From positions 295-23,920 of the forward strand of contig DHHQ01000014.1 in the NCBI GenBank assembly GCA_002403375.1: DNA of 23,626 bases. Direction: 5' to 3'. Below the pieces are notes generated by a model. The model was not told the origin of the DNA, ran no database searches, and was given only the letters and a program-made list of their open reading frames with translations. Position 1 is the stretch's first letter, and each line of letters opens with the position of its first letter. This stretch comes from Thiobacillus denitrificans. GTDB lineage: Bacteria > Pseudomonadota > Gammaproteobacteria > Burkholderiales > Thiobacillaceae. Position numbers and translations under genes: made by a program. Shown piece after piece: positions 14,574 to 21,208 of the stretch.

Positions 14574-14993
14574 TCAGGCGGGGCATTCACCTTCCGCGTG
14601 CATCGCCGCCAGCGGCAGGCTCAACAACACTTCATCCTCTACCAGGCCGACGAGGTCGAGGACCTCTCCGGCCAATATCGCATCAGCGTCGGGCATGGCA
14701 TCCAGGCGCTCGAGCTCGGTCTCGTTCCGCGCCAGATGCAGCGTGCGGCCGATGTCGACCCGATGCGCCAGGCTGCCGAGGCAGCGCTGACAGGTCAGCG
14801 CCACGTCGCCACCAACCTCCAGCCGCAAGGACATGCCGCCCCGCTGATCCGCCTGCCCGGTGACTCGACAGAACAGCGTGCCTTGCGTAAATTCATGAGC
14901 AAGGCGTGGAAACGCAGACACGTCGGACAGGGTTTCCCACGACTTCGAATCCCTGCAAAACCGCCGTGGATCAACCTCAACAGGCTGGAGCAT
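14574..14993 (-). CDS. yceD: YceD/DUF177 family protein (23S rRNA accumulation protein)
   Basis: A 139-residue protein of the DUF177/YceD family, linked in E. coli and plants to 23S rRNA accumulation; the biochemical role is not settled. Visible features are the N-terminal DPRRFCRDSKSWE, a central CQRCLG pair of cysteines and an acidic stretch (MPDADAILAGEVLDLVGLVEDEVLLSLPL) typical of the family. I chose ATG at 14993 (MLQPVEVDPRRF); an in-frame GTG at 15029 would add 12 residues. No strong ribosome-binding site is visible. Instead the start lies in the second copy of a 30-bp duplicated block. It is the first gene of the fatty-acid operon, directly downstream of the promoter at 15071-15099, and precedes rpmF by 30 bp. 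Confidence 0.9.
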   Translation of the reverse strand: MLQPVEVDPRRFCRDSKSWETLSDVSAFPRLAHEFTQGTLFCRVTGQADQRGGMSLRLEVGGDVALTCQRCLGSLAHRVDIGRTLHLARNETELERLDAMPDADAILAGEVLDLVGLVEDEVLLSLPLAAMHAEGECPA

Positions 14994-15042
14994 GGTGCAC
15001 CCGTTCAACAGCGTACTGGGATAACGCACACAGGCTCGACAT
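14977..15042 (-). CDS. Possible 21-residue upstream ORF overlapping the yceD start
   Basis: An ATG at 15042, in the first copy of the duplicated start block, opens a 21-codon frame (MSSLCALSQYAVERVHHAPAC) that ends with TGA at 14979-14977, 14 bp past the yceD ATG and in another frame. It would be the first ATG of the mRNA if transcription starts near 15064. It may be a leader peptide that couples or limits yceD translation, or only a by-product of the duplication. No codon or homology evidence supports expression. Confidence 0.2.
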   Translation of the reverse strand: MSSLCALSQYAVERVHHAPAC

Positions 15043-15060
15043 GGTGCACCCGGTTAAACA
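14981..15060. repeat. Duplicated 30-bp block with GGTGCACC palindrome in the yceD leader
   Basis: 14981-15010 and 15031-15060 are imperfect direct copies (about 26 of 31 aligned positions) 50 bp apart, separated by 20 bp. Each carries the 8-bp palindrome GGTGCACC (14994-15001 and 15043-15050) and an ATG on the minus strand. Copy one begins just downstream of the predicted yceD transcription start; copy two contains the yceD start codon. They could be paired operator sites for a dimeric regulator, or a duplicated translation initiation region. Confidence 0.6.
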
Positions 15061-15080
15061 TTAGCCCGCAATGATATGAT
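15053..15080 (+). promoter_or_regulatory. Candidate divergent promoter for pycA
   Basis: On the plus strand TATGAT at 15075-15080 is a good -10 box, 32 bp before the pycA ATG. A -35 is weak: GTTAAA at 15053-15058 with 16-bp spacing, or TTAAAC with 15. Its -10 overlaps that of the opposing fatty-acid operon promoter by two bases. Confidence 0.35.
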
Positions 15081-15099
15081 TCCGCGCTACTTTTGTCAA
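15071..15099 (-). promoter_or_regulatory. Sigma70 promoter for the yceD-rpmF-plsX-fab operon
   Basis: On the minus strand TTGACA (15099-15094) is followed after exactly 17 bp by TATCAT (15076-15071). The -35 box is a full consensus match and the -10 box matches TATAAT at 5 of 6. The predicted transcript start is near 15064, about 70 nt before the yceD ATG. It is the best promoter match I found in the window and sits where the conserved operon begins. Confidence 0.75.
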
Positions 15100-15112
15100 A
15101 GAAACGGTGACC

Positions 15113-16531
15113 ATGCTTAAGAAGATTCTGGTTGCCAACCGCGGCGAGATTGCAGTCCGCATCGTCCGCGCCTGCGCCGAGCTGGGCATCAAGTCGGTCG
15201 CCATCTACACGGACGCCGACCGTCACGCGCTCCACGTGAAGAAGGCCGACGAGGCGTACCACATCGGCAAGGATCCCATCCTCGGCTATCTGAACGCGCA
15301 CACCCTGGTCAACCTTGCCGCCGCCTCGGGCTGCGACGCGCTGCATCCGGGCTATGGCTTCCTGTCCGAGAACCCCGACCTCGCCACCATCTGTGCGCGC
15401 CGCGGCATCCGCTTCATCGGCCCCTCGCCCGACGTGATCCGCCGCATGGGCGACAAGATCCAGGCGCGCAACGCGATGATCGCGGCCGGGATCCCGGTGG
15501 TGCCCGGCTCCGACCACAACCTGGAAAACGTCGACGAGGCGCGCACGCTGGCGAACACGATCGGCTATCCGGTCATGCTCAAGGCGACCAACGGCGGCGG
15601 CGGGCGCGGCATCCGCCGCTGCGACAGCGAGGAGGAGCTGCTGAAGAACTACGATCGTGTCGTCTCGGAGGCCAGCAAGGCGTTCGGCAAGCCCGAGGTC
15701 TTCGTCGAGAAGTGCGTGGTACACCCCAAGCACATCGAGGTGCAGATCCTCGGCGACACCCAGGGCAACATCATCCACCTGTTCGAGCGCGATTGCTCGA
15801 TCCAGCGGCGCAACCAGAAGCTCATCGAGATCGCGCCGAGCCCGCAGCTCACCGAGGCGCAGCGCCAGTACATCGGCAAGCTCGCGGTGCGCGCCGCCAA
15901 GGCGGTCGGCTACGTCAACGCCGGAACCGTCGAGTTCCTGCTCGACGCCGACAACCAGTTCTACTTCATGGAGATGAACACCCGGCTGCAGGTCGAGCAT
16001 CCGATCACCGAGACGATCACCGGCGTCGACATCGTGCAGGAGCAGATCCGCATCGCCTCCGGCCTGCCGCTGCAGTACCGGCAGGAACAGATCGAGCACC
16101 GCGGCTACGCCATCGAGTTCCGCGTCAACGCCGAGGACCCCAAGAACGAGTTCCTGCCGAGCCTCGGCCGCATCACGCGCTACTACTCGCCGGGCGGCCC
16201 CGGCGTACGGGTCGATGCGGCGATCTACACCGACTACGTGATTCCGCCGTACTTCGACTCGATGTGCGCCAAGCTCACGGTGTGGAACCTGACCTGGGAG
16301 TCGACCCTCGCGCGCGGCAGCCGCGCGCTCGCCGACATGCTGGTATACGGCGTGAAGACGACGATCCCCTATTACCAGGAGATCCTCAGGAACCCCGAAT
16401 TCCGCAGCGGGCGCTTCAACACGAGCTTCGTCGACGAACACCCGGAACTCGTCCGCTACACCGAAAAGAAACCGAAGGAAGTGATCGCCGCCGCCATCGC
16501 TGCAGCCATCGCCGCTCACCAGGGGTTATAG
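15113..16531 (+). CDS. pycA: Pyruvate carboxylase subunit A (biotin carboxylase)
   Basis: ATP- and bicarbonate-dependent carboxylation of the biotin carried by the partner subunit, the first half-reaction of anaplerotic oxaloacetate formation. The 472-residue protein begins MLKKILVANRGEIAVRI and has the ATP-grasp elements KATNGGGGRGIR (about 157-168), VEKCVVHPKHIEVQ, FERDCSIQRRNQKLIE and EMNTRLQVEHPITE (about 286-299). It ends with an Ala-rich tail. I chose ATG at 15113; GTG at 15107 is an in-frame alternative adding two residues. Pipelines may label it accC, but the next gene is a pyruvate-type carboxyltransferase with its own biotin domain and starts 3 bp later, so a two-subunit pyruvate carboxylase of the PycA/PycB kind is the better call. 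Dual use with acetyl-CoA carboxylase cannot be excluded. Confidence 0.88.
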   Translation: MLKKILVANRGEIAVRIVRACAELGIKSVAIYTDADRHALHVKKADEAYHIGKDPILGYLNAHTLVNLAAASGCDALHPGYGFLSENPDLATICARRGIRFIGPSPDVIRRMGDKIQARNAMIAAGIPVVPGSDHNLENVDEARTLANTIGYPVMLKATNGGGGRGIRRCDSEEELLKNYDRVVSEASKAFGKPEVFVEKCVVHPKHIEVQILGDTQGNIIHLFERDCSIQRRNQKLIEIAPSPQLTEAQRQYIGKLAVRAAKAVGYVNAGTVEFLLDADNQFYFMEMNTRLQVEHPITETITGVDIVQEQIRIASGLPLQYRQEQIEHRGYAIEFRVNAEDPKNEFLPSLGRITRYYSPGGPGVRVDAAIYTDYVIPPYFDSMCAKLTVWNLTWESTLARGSRALADMLVYGVKTTIPYYQEILRNPEFRSGRFNTSFVDEHPELVRYTEKKPKEVIAAAIAAAIAAHQGL

Positions 16532-16534
16532 GAA

Positions 16535-18382
16535 ATGTCAAAGGTATACGTCACCGATCTCGTCCTGCGCGACGGCCACCAGTCGCTCATCGCCACCCGC
16601 ATGCAGACCGCCGACATGCTGCCGATCTGCGGCAAGCTCGACCAGGTCGGCTTCTGGTCGCTCGAAGCCTGGGGCGGCGCCACCTTCGACGCCTGCGTGC
16701 GCTTCCTGCGCGAGGATCCCTGGGAGCGCCTGCGCAAGCTGAGGAAGGCATTGCCGAACACGCGCATCCAGATGCTGCTGCGCGGCCAGAACCTGCTCGG
16801 CTACCGCAACTATTCCGACGACGTGGTGCGCGCGTTCGTGCAGAAGTCGGCCGACAACGGCGTCGACGTGTTCCGTGTGTTCGACGCCATGAACGACCTG
16901 CGCAACCTCAGGGTCTCGATCGAGGCGGTGAAGGCCGCCGGCAAGCACGCCGAGGGCACCGTCAGCTATACCACCAGCCCCGTGCACGACATCCCGCATT
17001 TCGTCGAGCTCGCCAGGGGCCTGGCCGAGATGGGCTGCGACACCATCGCGATCAAGGACATGGCCGGGCTCCTGACGCCGTTCACCGCCTACGAGCTCGT
17101 GTGCGCGATCCGCGAAGCCACCAACCTGCCCATCCACACCCACAGCCACGCCACCTCGGGGCTCGCGCACATGACGCACCTGAAGGCGGTCGAAGCCGGC
17201 GCGACCATCATCGACACCTGCGTCGGCGCGTTCGCCGAGGGCGCGAGCCACCCGACCACGCAGAGCTTGGTCGCGGCGCTCGCCGGAACGGTCTACGACA
17301 CCGGGCTTTCGCTGCCGCTGATCGAGGAAATCTCGGCCTACTTCAAGGAGGTGCGCAAGAAGTACTGGCAGTTCGAGTCGGAATTCACCGGCACCGACAC
17401 CCGCGTGCTGATCAACCAGGTGCCGGGGGGCATGATCTCCAACCTCGCCAACCAGCTCAAGGAACAGGGCGCGATCGACAGGATGGACGCGGTCCTCGAG
17501 GAAATCCCGCGCGTGCGCGAGGATCTCGGCTACCCGCCCCTGGTCACGCCGACCTCGCAGATCGTCGGCACCCAGGCCGCGCTCAACGTGCTCACCGGGG
17601 CGCGCTACAAGTCGATCACCAACGAAGTGAAGCTCTACCTGCAGGGCCGCTACGGCCGCGCCCCCGGCCACGTCAACGAGGAGGTGCGCAAGCTCGCTGT
17701 CGGCGACCTCGACATCACCACCTGCCGGCCGGCCGACCTCCTGCCCGACGAGCTCGACAAGCTGCGCGGCGAAATCGACAGCCTGGCGAAGTCCGACGAG
17801 GACGTGCTGACCTACGCGATGTTCCCCGACCTCGCCAAAACCTGGCTGCAGGAACGCGCAGCGGGCAGCCTCAAGCCCGAGCCGCTGCTCCCGCAGGGCC
17901 CCGCGCAGCAGGAGGCGGCGCCGCGCTACGCGGCCGACGAGTTCAAGATCACCCTGCACGGCGAGACCTACCACATCAAGCTGTCGGGCAGCGGCCGCAG
18001 CGACGCCGCCCAACGCCCCTATTTCGTCTCGGTCGACGGCGTCTCGGAGGAAGTCCTGGTCGAACCGCTGAACGAAGTCGCGGTATCCGCCGGCGGCGAC
18101 AGCGCCCCCCGCAAGGCTGCCGCCGCACCCAGCGCCCCTGGCCAGAAGCCGCGCCCCAGCCATCCCGGCCACGTCACCGCCGCCATGCCGGGCACCATCG
18201 TCGACGTGCTGGTGAGCGTCGGCCAGCGGGTCAAGGCCGGCGACGGCGTGCTGGTGATCGAGGCGATGAAGATGGAAAACGAGGTGCAGGCGCCGATCGC
18301 CGGCATCGTCATCAGCATCTTCGCCAAGAAGGGCGACGCGGTGACGCCCGACATGGCGCTGGTCGAGATCCAGCCCGAATGA
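16535..18382 (+). CDS. pycB: Pyruvate carboxylase subunit B (carboxyltransferase plus biotin carrier; OadA-like)
   Basis: Transfers carboxyl from biotin to pyruvate, giving oxaloacetate. It is 615 residues. The N-terminal TIM-barrel has VTDLVLRDGHQS (metal ligand Asp13), DVFRVFDAMND, the AIKDMAG lysine, and the metal-binding histidines in PIHTHSHATSG near residue 200. The conserved carboxylase domain contains GGMISNLANQLKEQG. A linker about 525-548 rich in Ala/Pro leads to a biotinyl domain with VIEAMKMENEV, biotin on Lys579. The same architecture occurs in the alpha subunit of sodium-pumping oxaloacetate decarboxylase, and databases may name it oadA. No membrane beta or gamma subunit gene is present and a biotin carboxylase is adjacent, so a carboxylase is more likely. 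Its stop overlaps maf as ATGA. Confidence 0.88.
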   Translation: MSKVYVTDLVLRDGHQSLIATRMQTADMLPICGKLDQVGFWSLEAWGGATFDACVRFLREDPWERLRKLRKALPNTRIQMLLRGQNLLGYRNYSDDVVRAFVQKSADNGVDVFRVFDAMNDLRNLRVSIEAVKAAGKHAEGTVSYTTSPVHDIPHFVELARGLAEMGCDTIAIKDMAGLLTPFTAYELVCAIREATNLPIHTHSHATSGLAHMTHLKAVEAGATIIDTCVGAFAEGASHPTTQSLVAALAGTVYDTGLSLPLIEEISAYFKEVRKKYWQFESEFTGTDTRVLINQVPGGMISNLANQLKEQGAIDRMDAVLEEIPRVREDLGYPPLVTPTSQIVGTQAALNVLTGARYKSITNEVKLYLQGRYGRAPGHVNEEVRKLAVGDLDITTCRPADLLPDELDKLRGEIDSLAKSDEDVLTYAMFPDLAKTWLQERAAGSLKPEPLLPQGPAQQEAAPRYAADEFKITLHGETYHIKLSGSGRSDAAQRPYFVSVDGVSEEVLVEPLNEVAVSAGGDSAPRKAAAAPSAPGQKPRPSHPGHVTAAMPGTIVDVLVSVGQRVKAGDGVLVIEAMKMENEVQAPIAGIVISIFAKKGDAVTPDMALVEIQPE

Positions 18383-18969
18383 AGCTGGTCCTCGCTTCGA
18401 CCTCGCGCTACCGCCGCGAGCTGCTGGCGCGCCTGCACGTACCGTTCGAAGTGCTGTCGCCCGACGTCGACGAGACCCCGCTTGCGGGCGAGACGCCCTC
18501 CGCCACCGCGCTGCGGTTGTCGGTGGCGAAGGCGCAGGCCGCCGCGACGACGTATCCCGACGCGCTCATCATCGGCTCGGACCAGGTCCTGATGCTCGAC
18601 TCGGAGCAACTCGGCAAGCCCGGCAACTTCGACAATGCCTTCGCCCAACTGAAGAAGATGCAGGGCCGCGCGATGGTGTTCCATACCGCGCTCACGCTGC
18701 TGAACAGCCGCACCGGCCACGCGCAGACACGCGACGTGCCGACCGTGGTGCACATCCGCCGGCTAAGCGACGCGCAGATCGACGCCTACCTGAAGAAGGA
18801 ACAGCCCTACGACTGCGCCGGCTCGGCCAAGAGCGAGTCCCTCGGCATCGCGCTGATGGAACGCATGGACAGCCCCGACCCGACCGCGCTGATCGGCCTC
18901 CCCCTGATGGCGCTGACCGAGATGCTCGCCAACGAGGGGCTGGACGTGCTGACCTGGCGCGCGCAGTGA
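18379..18969 (+). CDS. yceF: Maf-family nucleotide pyrophosphatase, YceF type
   Basis: House-cleaning nucleoside triphosphate pyrophosphatase; the YceF branch in E. coli prefers 7-methyl-GTP. The 196-residue protein starts MKLVLASTSRYRRELL, with the catalytic Asp68 in IIGSDQVLML and Lys in QLGKPGN, followed by FHTALTLLN and YDCAGSAKSESLGI, the last being YceF-like. The ATG overlaps the pycB stop as ATGA. In E. coli yceF lies next to yceD-rpmF; here it is still close to yceD but on the opposite strand with the carboxylase genes in between. The methyltransferase gene follows 6 bp downstream. Confidence 0.94.
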   Translation: MKLVLASTSRYRRELLARLHVPFEVLSPDVDETPLAGETPSATALRLSVAKAQAAATTYPDALIIGSDQVLMLDSEQLGKPGNFDNAFAQLKKMQGRAMVFHTALTLLNSRTGHAQTRDVPTVVHIRRLSDAQIDAYLKKEQPYDCAGSAKSESLGIALMERMDSPDPTALIGLPLMALTEMLANEGLDVLTWRAQ

Positions 18970-18975
18970 GCTAGC

Positions 18976-19677
18976 GTGGCGACCCTCTATCTGATCCCGG
19001 TGCCGCTCGGCCCGGTGAACCCCGACGCCTGCCTGCCGCCCGACACCCTCGCGGTCGCCCGCCGTCTCGAACACTTCGTCGTCGAACGCGCCAAGACCGC
19101 GCGCGCGCACCTCAAGGCGATGGGCCACCCGCAGCCGATCCAGGCGCTGCACCTCGAGGAACTCAACGAGCACACGCCACCGACGGCGATCGAGGCGCTG
19201 CTCGCGCCGCTCGAGGCCGGGCACGACGTCGGGCTGCTGTCTGAGGCGGGCTGTCCTGCCGTCGCCGACCCCGGCGCCGCCCTCGTCCTCGCGGCGCATC
19301 GCGCGCGCATTCCGGTGGTGCCGCTGATCGGGCCCTCGTCGATTCTGCTGGCGCTGATGGGTTCGGGGCTCGGCGGCCAGCGCTTCGCCTTCCACGGCTA
19401 CCTGCCCGCCAGGGAGCCCGAGCGCAGCCACAAGATCCGCGAACTGGAGAAGACCGCCCGGCGCGAAAAGGCCACCCAGCTGTTCATCGAAACGCCCTAC
19501 CGCAGCGCGGCCCTGCTCGACGCGCTGGCAGCGACGCTTGCGCCGCAGACGTTCGTCAGCGTCGGCGCCGACCTCAGCCTGCCGGGCCAGTTGCTCCGCA
19601 CCCGGAGCGCGGCAGCCTGGCGCGGCCAGGCCGATGCGGTCAGGGACCGCCTGGTGGTGTTCGGGATCGGGGTCTAG
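18976..19677 (+). CDS. SAM-dependent methyltransferase, tetrapyrrole-methylase fold (RsmI-like)
   Basis: A 233-residue member of the tetrapyrrole methylase / RsmI superfamily. The N-terminus ATLYLIPVPLG parallels the GTLYLVPTPIGN of RsmI, and the SAM-binding part shows VGLLSEAGCPAVADPGAALVLAA and VPLIGPSSILLALMGSGL, with QRFAFHGYLP and TQLFIETPYRS further on. It is shorter than RsmI and differs at its key motif (SEAGCPAVADPG versus SDAGTPGISDPG), so it is probably a paralogue with another or unknown substrate. RsmI itself makes the 2'-O-methyl of 16S C1402. The start is GTG at 18976, 6 bp after maf; ATG alternatives are internal. It converges on rof with 3 bp between stops. Confidence 0.85.
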   Translation: MATLYLIPVPLGPVNPDACLPPDTLAVARRLEHFVVERAKTARAHLKAMGHPQPIQALHLEELNEHTPPTAIEALLAPLEAGHDVGLLSEAGCPAVADPGAALVLAAHRARIPVVPLIGPSSILLALMGSGLGGQRFAFHGYLPAREPERSHKIRELEKTARREKATQLFIETPYRSAALLDALAATLAPQTFVSVGADLSLPGQLLRTRSAAAWRGQADAVRDRLVVFGIGV

Positions 19678-19685
19678 GGCCTAGA
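19673..19685. other. Palindrome containing both convergent stop codons
   Basis: TCTAGG G CCTAGA is a perfect inverted repeat around one central base. It contains the TAG of the methyltransferase gene (19675-19677) and, on the other strand, the TAG of rof (19683-19681). With only 3 bp between the genes there is no room for separate terminators. Confidence 0.6.
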
Positions 19686-19908
19686 AGCGCAGCGAGTCGA
19701 GCCGCAGGGTCAGCCGTTCGCCGGATTCGGTTTCCGCCAGCAACCATTCGGCGCCGTCTCGCGTGTAGACGTCGAGCGGCCGCAGCCGCCGGCAGCCGGC
19801 GTGCTCGCCGGCCTCGACCGTGGCGTCGAGCCACTGCCGCGTGAGCGCGGCGAACTCGAGGCGCTCGTGCTCGGCGCAGGGGATGGGACGATAAGGCGTG
19901 TCGCTCAA
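19681..19908 (-). CDS. rof: Rof family protein (Rho-binding antiterminator)
   Basis: A 75-residue protein resembling E. coli Rof, which binds Rho and inhibits Rho-dependent termination. The N-terminal DTPYRPIPCAEHERLEFAAL matches the Rof pattern (E. coli DTYQPINCDDYDNLELAC). The later EWLLAETESGERLTLRLDSLRF corresponds to the closing Sm-like beta strands with the conserved RLD. It carries a short insertion (VEAGEHAGCRRLRPLDV) in the middle. The start is TTG at 19908, embedded in TTGA with the sppA stop; the next residues SDTPY align with the E. coli start, so the TTG is credible. It is the last gene of the rluC-gph-Rieske-sppA-rof unit. Because the family is short and divergent, Rho binding is an inference. 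Confidence 0.8.
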   Translation of the reverse strand: MSDTPYRPIPCAEHERLEFAALTRQWLDATVEAGEHAGCRRLRPLDVYTRDGAEWLLAETESGERLTLRLDSLRF

Positions 19909-20858
19909 CGCAGGTTGACGCCGGGTTGGCCGAACGGCGCCCAGGCCTTGGCCATCGCCGCGCCGAGGCGCCCGGCGAGACGCTCTGCCAGGCTTTCCTG
20001 GCGCGTGTAGTCGACGATGTCCTTGGCCTTGATGACGTCACGGGCGACCGATTCGACATTGCCGAAGCCGTCGGCCAGCCCGAGCTGGATGCTCTTCTCG
20101 CCGCTCCACACCAGTCCGCTGAACATTTCGGGGGTTTCCTTCAGGCGCTTGCCGCGCCCTTCCCGCACCACGCCGATGAACTGGCTGTGGATCTCCTCGA
20201 GCATCTGCCTGGCGAAGGCCTGCTGGTCTGGATCGACCGGCGAGAACGGGTCGAGGAAGCCCTTGTTCTCGCCCGCGGTCAGCAGGCGCCGCTCGACGCC
20301 GAGCTTTTCCATGGTCTGGGTGAAGCCGAAGCCGTCCATCAGCACGCCGATCGAGCCGACGATGCTCGCCTTGTCGACGAAGATCTTGTCGGCGCCGGCG
20401 GCGACGTAGTAGCCGCCCGAGGCGCAGATGTCGTCGACCACGGCGTACAGCGGGATTTTCGGATACAGCGCGCGCAGGCGCCGGATCTCGTCGTAGATCT
20501 GTCCCGCCTGGACCGGGCTGCCGCCGGGGCTGTTGATGCGCAGGATCACGCCCTTGGTCTTCTTGTCCTCGAACGCGTTCTGCAGGCTGCCGATCACCGA
20601 GTCGGCGCTCGCCTTGTCGGACGCGATCACGCCCTGCAGGTCGACCAGCGCGGTATGCGCCTTGGGGATGGCGACGCCGTCCCCGCGGAACCAACCGGCC
20701 GCGAGGAAAAGCACGATGAACAGGTACAGGAAGCCGAGCGTCTTGAAGAGGATGCCCCATTGGCGGGTCCGGCGCTGTTCCTGGATCGCCGACAGCGCGA
20801 GCTTCTCCAGGACCTGGCGCTCCCAGTTCGCCGGGGTGGATTTTTCGGGTTCACTCAT
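19905..20858 (-). CDS. sppA: Signal peptide peptidase SppA, short type (S49 family)
   Basis: Membrane-anchored serine protease that degrades remnant signal peptides. The 317-residue protein has a cytoplasmic N-terminus, one membrane segment at about 37-55 (ILFKTLGFLYLFIVLFLAA), and a single S49 domain: RINSPGGSPVQAG, the nucleophile Ser147 in DICASGGYYVAAGADKI, SIVGSIGVLM, and the probable general-base Lys199 in GENKGFLDPFSP. This Ser/Lys spacing matches the short Bacillus-type SppA rather than the double-domain E. coli enzyme. The ATG at 20858 overlaps the Rieske stop as ATGA, and its own stop overlaps rof as TTGA. Confidence 0.93.
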   Translation of the reverse strand: MSEPEKSTPANWERQVLEKLALSAIQEQRRTRQWGILFKTLGFLYLFIVLFLAAGWFRGDGVAIPKAHTALVDLQGVIASDKASADSVIGSLQNAFEDKKTKGVILRINSPGGSPVQAGQIYDEIRRLRALYPKIPLYAVVDDICASGGYYVAAGADKIFVDKASIVGSIGVLMDGFGFTQTMEKLGVERRLLTAGENKGFLDPFSPVDPDQQAFARQMLEEIHSQFIGVVREGRGKRLKETPEMFSGLVWSGEKSIQLGLADGFGNVESVARDVIKAKDIVDYTRQESLAERLAGRLGAAMAKAWAPFGQPGVNLR

Positions 20859-21208
20859 TGTTTTTCTTCCATCACGTAGACATGGCCGTCACGCTCGACG
20901 ACGGGAACCGGGACCAGGCCGCGCCCGGCGCAGCGCCCGCCCACGCAGGCGCCGCTCCCCGGATGGTAGAGCGCGCCGTGCGTGGCACAGATCAAGTATA
21001 GCCGCGAGTCGTCGAAGAACTCGCCCTCCTGCCAGTCGAGCTCGACCGGAACATGCCCGCACTGGTTGAGAAAGCCGCGTGGCACGCCTGCGAAACGCAC
21101 CACGAAAGCCGGTTGTGGCTTGCCCTCGCGCGCAAGCGCGAAGCGCACGCCGCGGCCCTGCTCGGCCAGCTCGCTCGACGCGCAGATCAGGCGTTCGCGG
21201 TGAGCCAT
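20855..21208 (-). CDS. Rieske [2Fe-2S] domain protein
   Basis: A stand-alone Rieske ferredoxin-like protein of 117 residues. The cluster ligands are visible as CGHVPVEL and, 21 residues after the first His, CATHGALYHP (CxH ... CxxH). The first part (FVVRFAGVPRGFLNQCGHV) and GRCAGRGLVPVPV are typical of small Rieske proteins of unknown partner. There is no signal peptide or membrane segment, so it is cytosolic. The ATG at 21208 lies 22 nt inside the end of the gph-like gene; no clear ribosome-binding site is present, suggesting coupling. Its stop overlaps sppA. Redox partner and role are unknown; the common placement beside gph and sppA suggests only co-expression. Confidence 0.9.
   Translation of the reverse strand: MAHRERLICASSELAEQGRGVRFALAREGKPQPAFVVRFAGVPRGFLNQCGHVPVELDWQEGEFFDDSRLYLICATHGALYHPGSGACVGGRCAGRGLVPVPVVERDGHVYVMEEKQ

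Noticed and set aside
14994..15050. NtrC-type binding site reading of the TGGTGCACC motifs
   Set aside because: NtrC sites have TGCAC and GGTGCA half-sites separated by about 5 bp; here they are fused in one 8-bp palindrome, and no sigma54 promoter is visible.
15113..16531. Acetyl-CoA carboxylase AccC label
   Set aside because: The adjacent gene is a pyruvate-type carboxyltransferase with its own biotin domain and no accB is near; pyruvate carboxylase subunit A fits better. Not fully excluded.
16535..18382. Sodium-pumping oxaloacetate decarboxylase alpha subunit
   Set aside because: Same architecture, but no membrane beta or gamma subunit gene is present and a biotin carboxylase gene is 3 bp upstream.
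15712..18969. Apparent 1085-codon fusion protein ending in Maf
   Set aside because: Only the last part is real (maf from 18379). The rest is an out-of-frame reading of pycA and pycB, both complete in their own frames.
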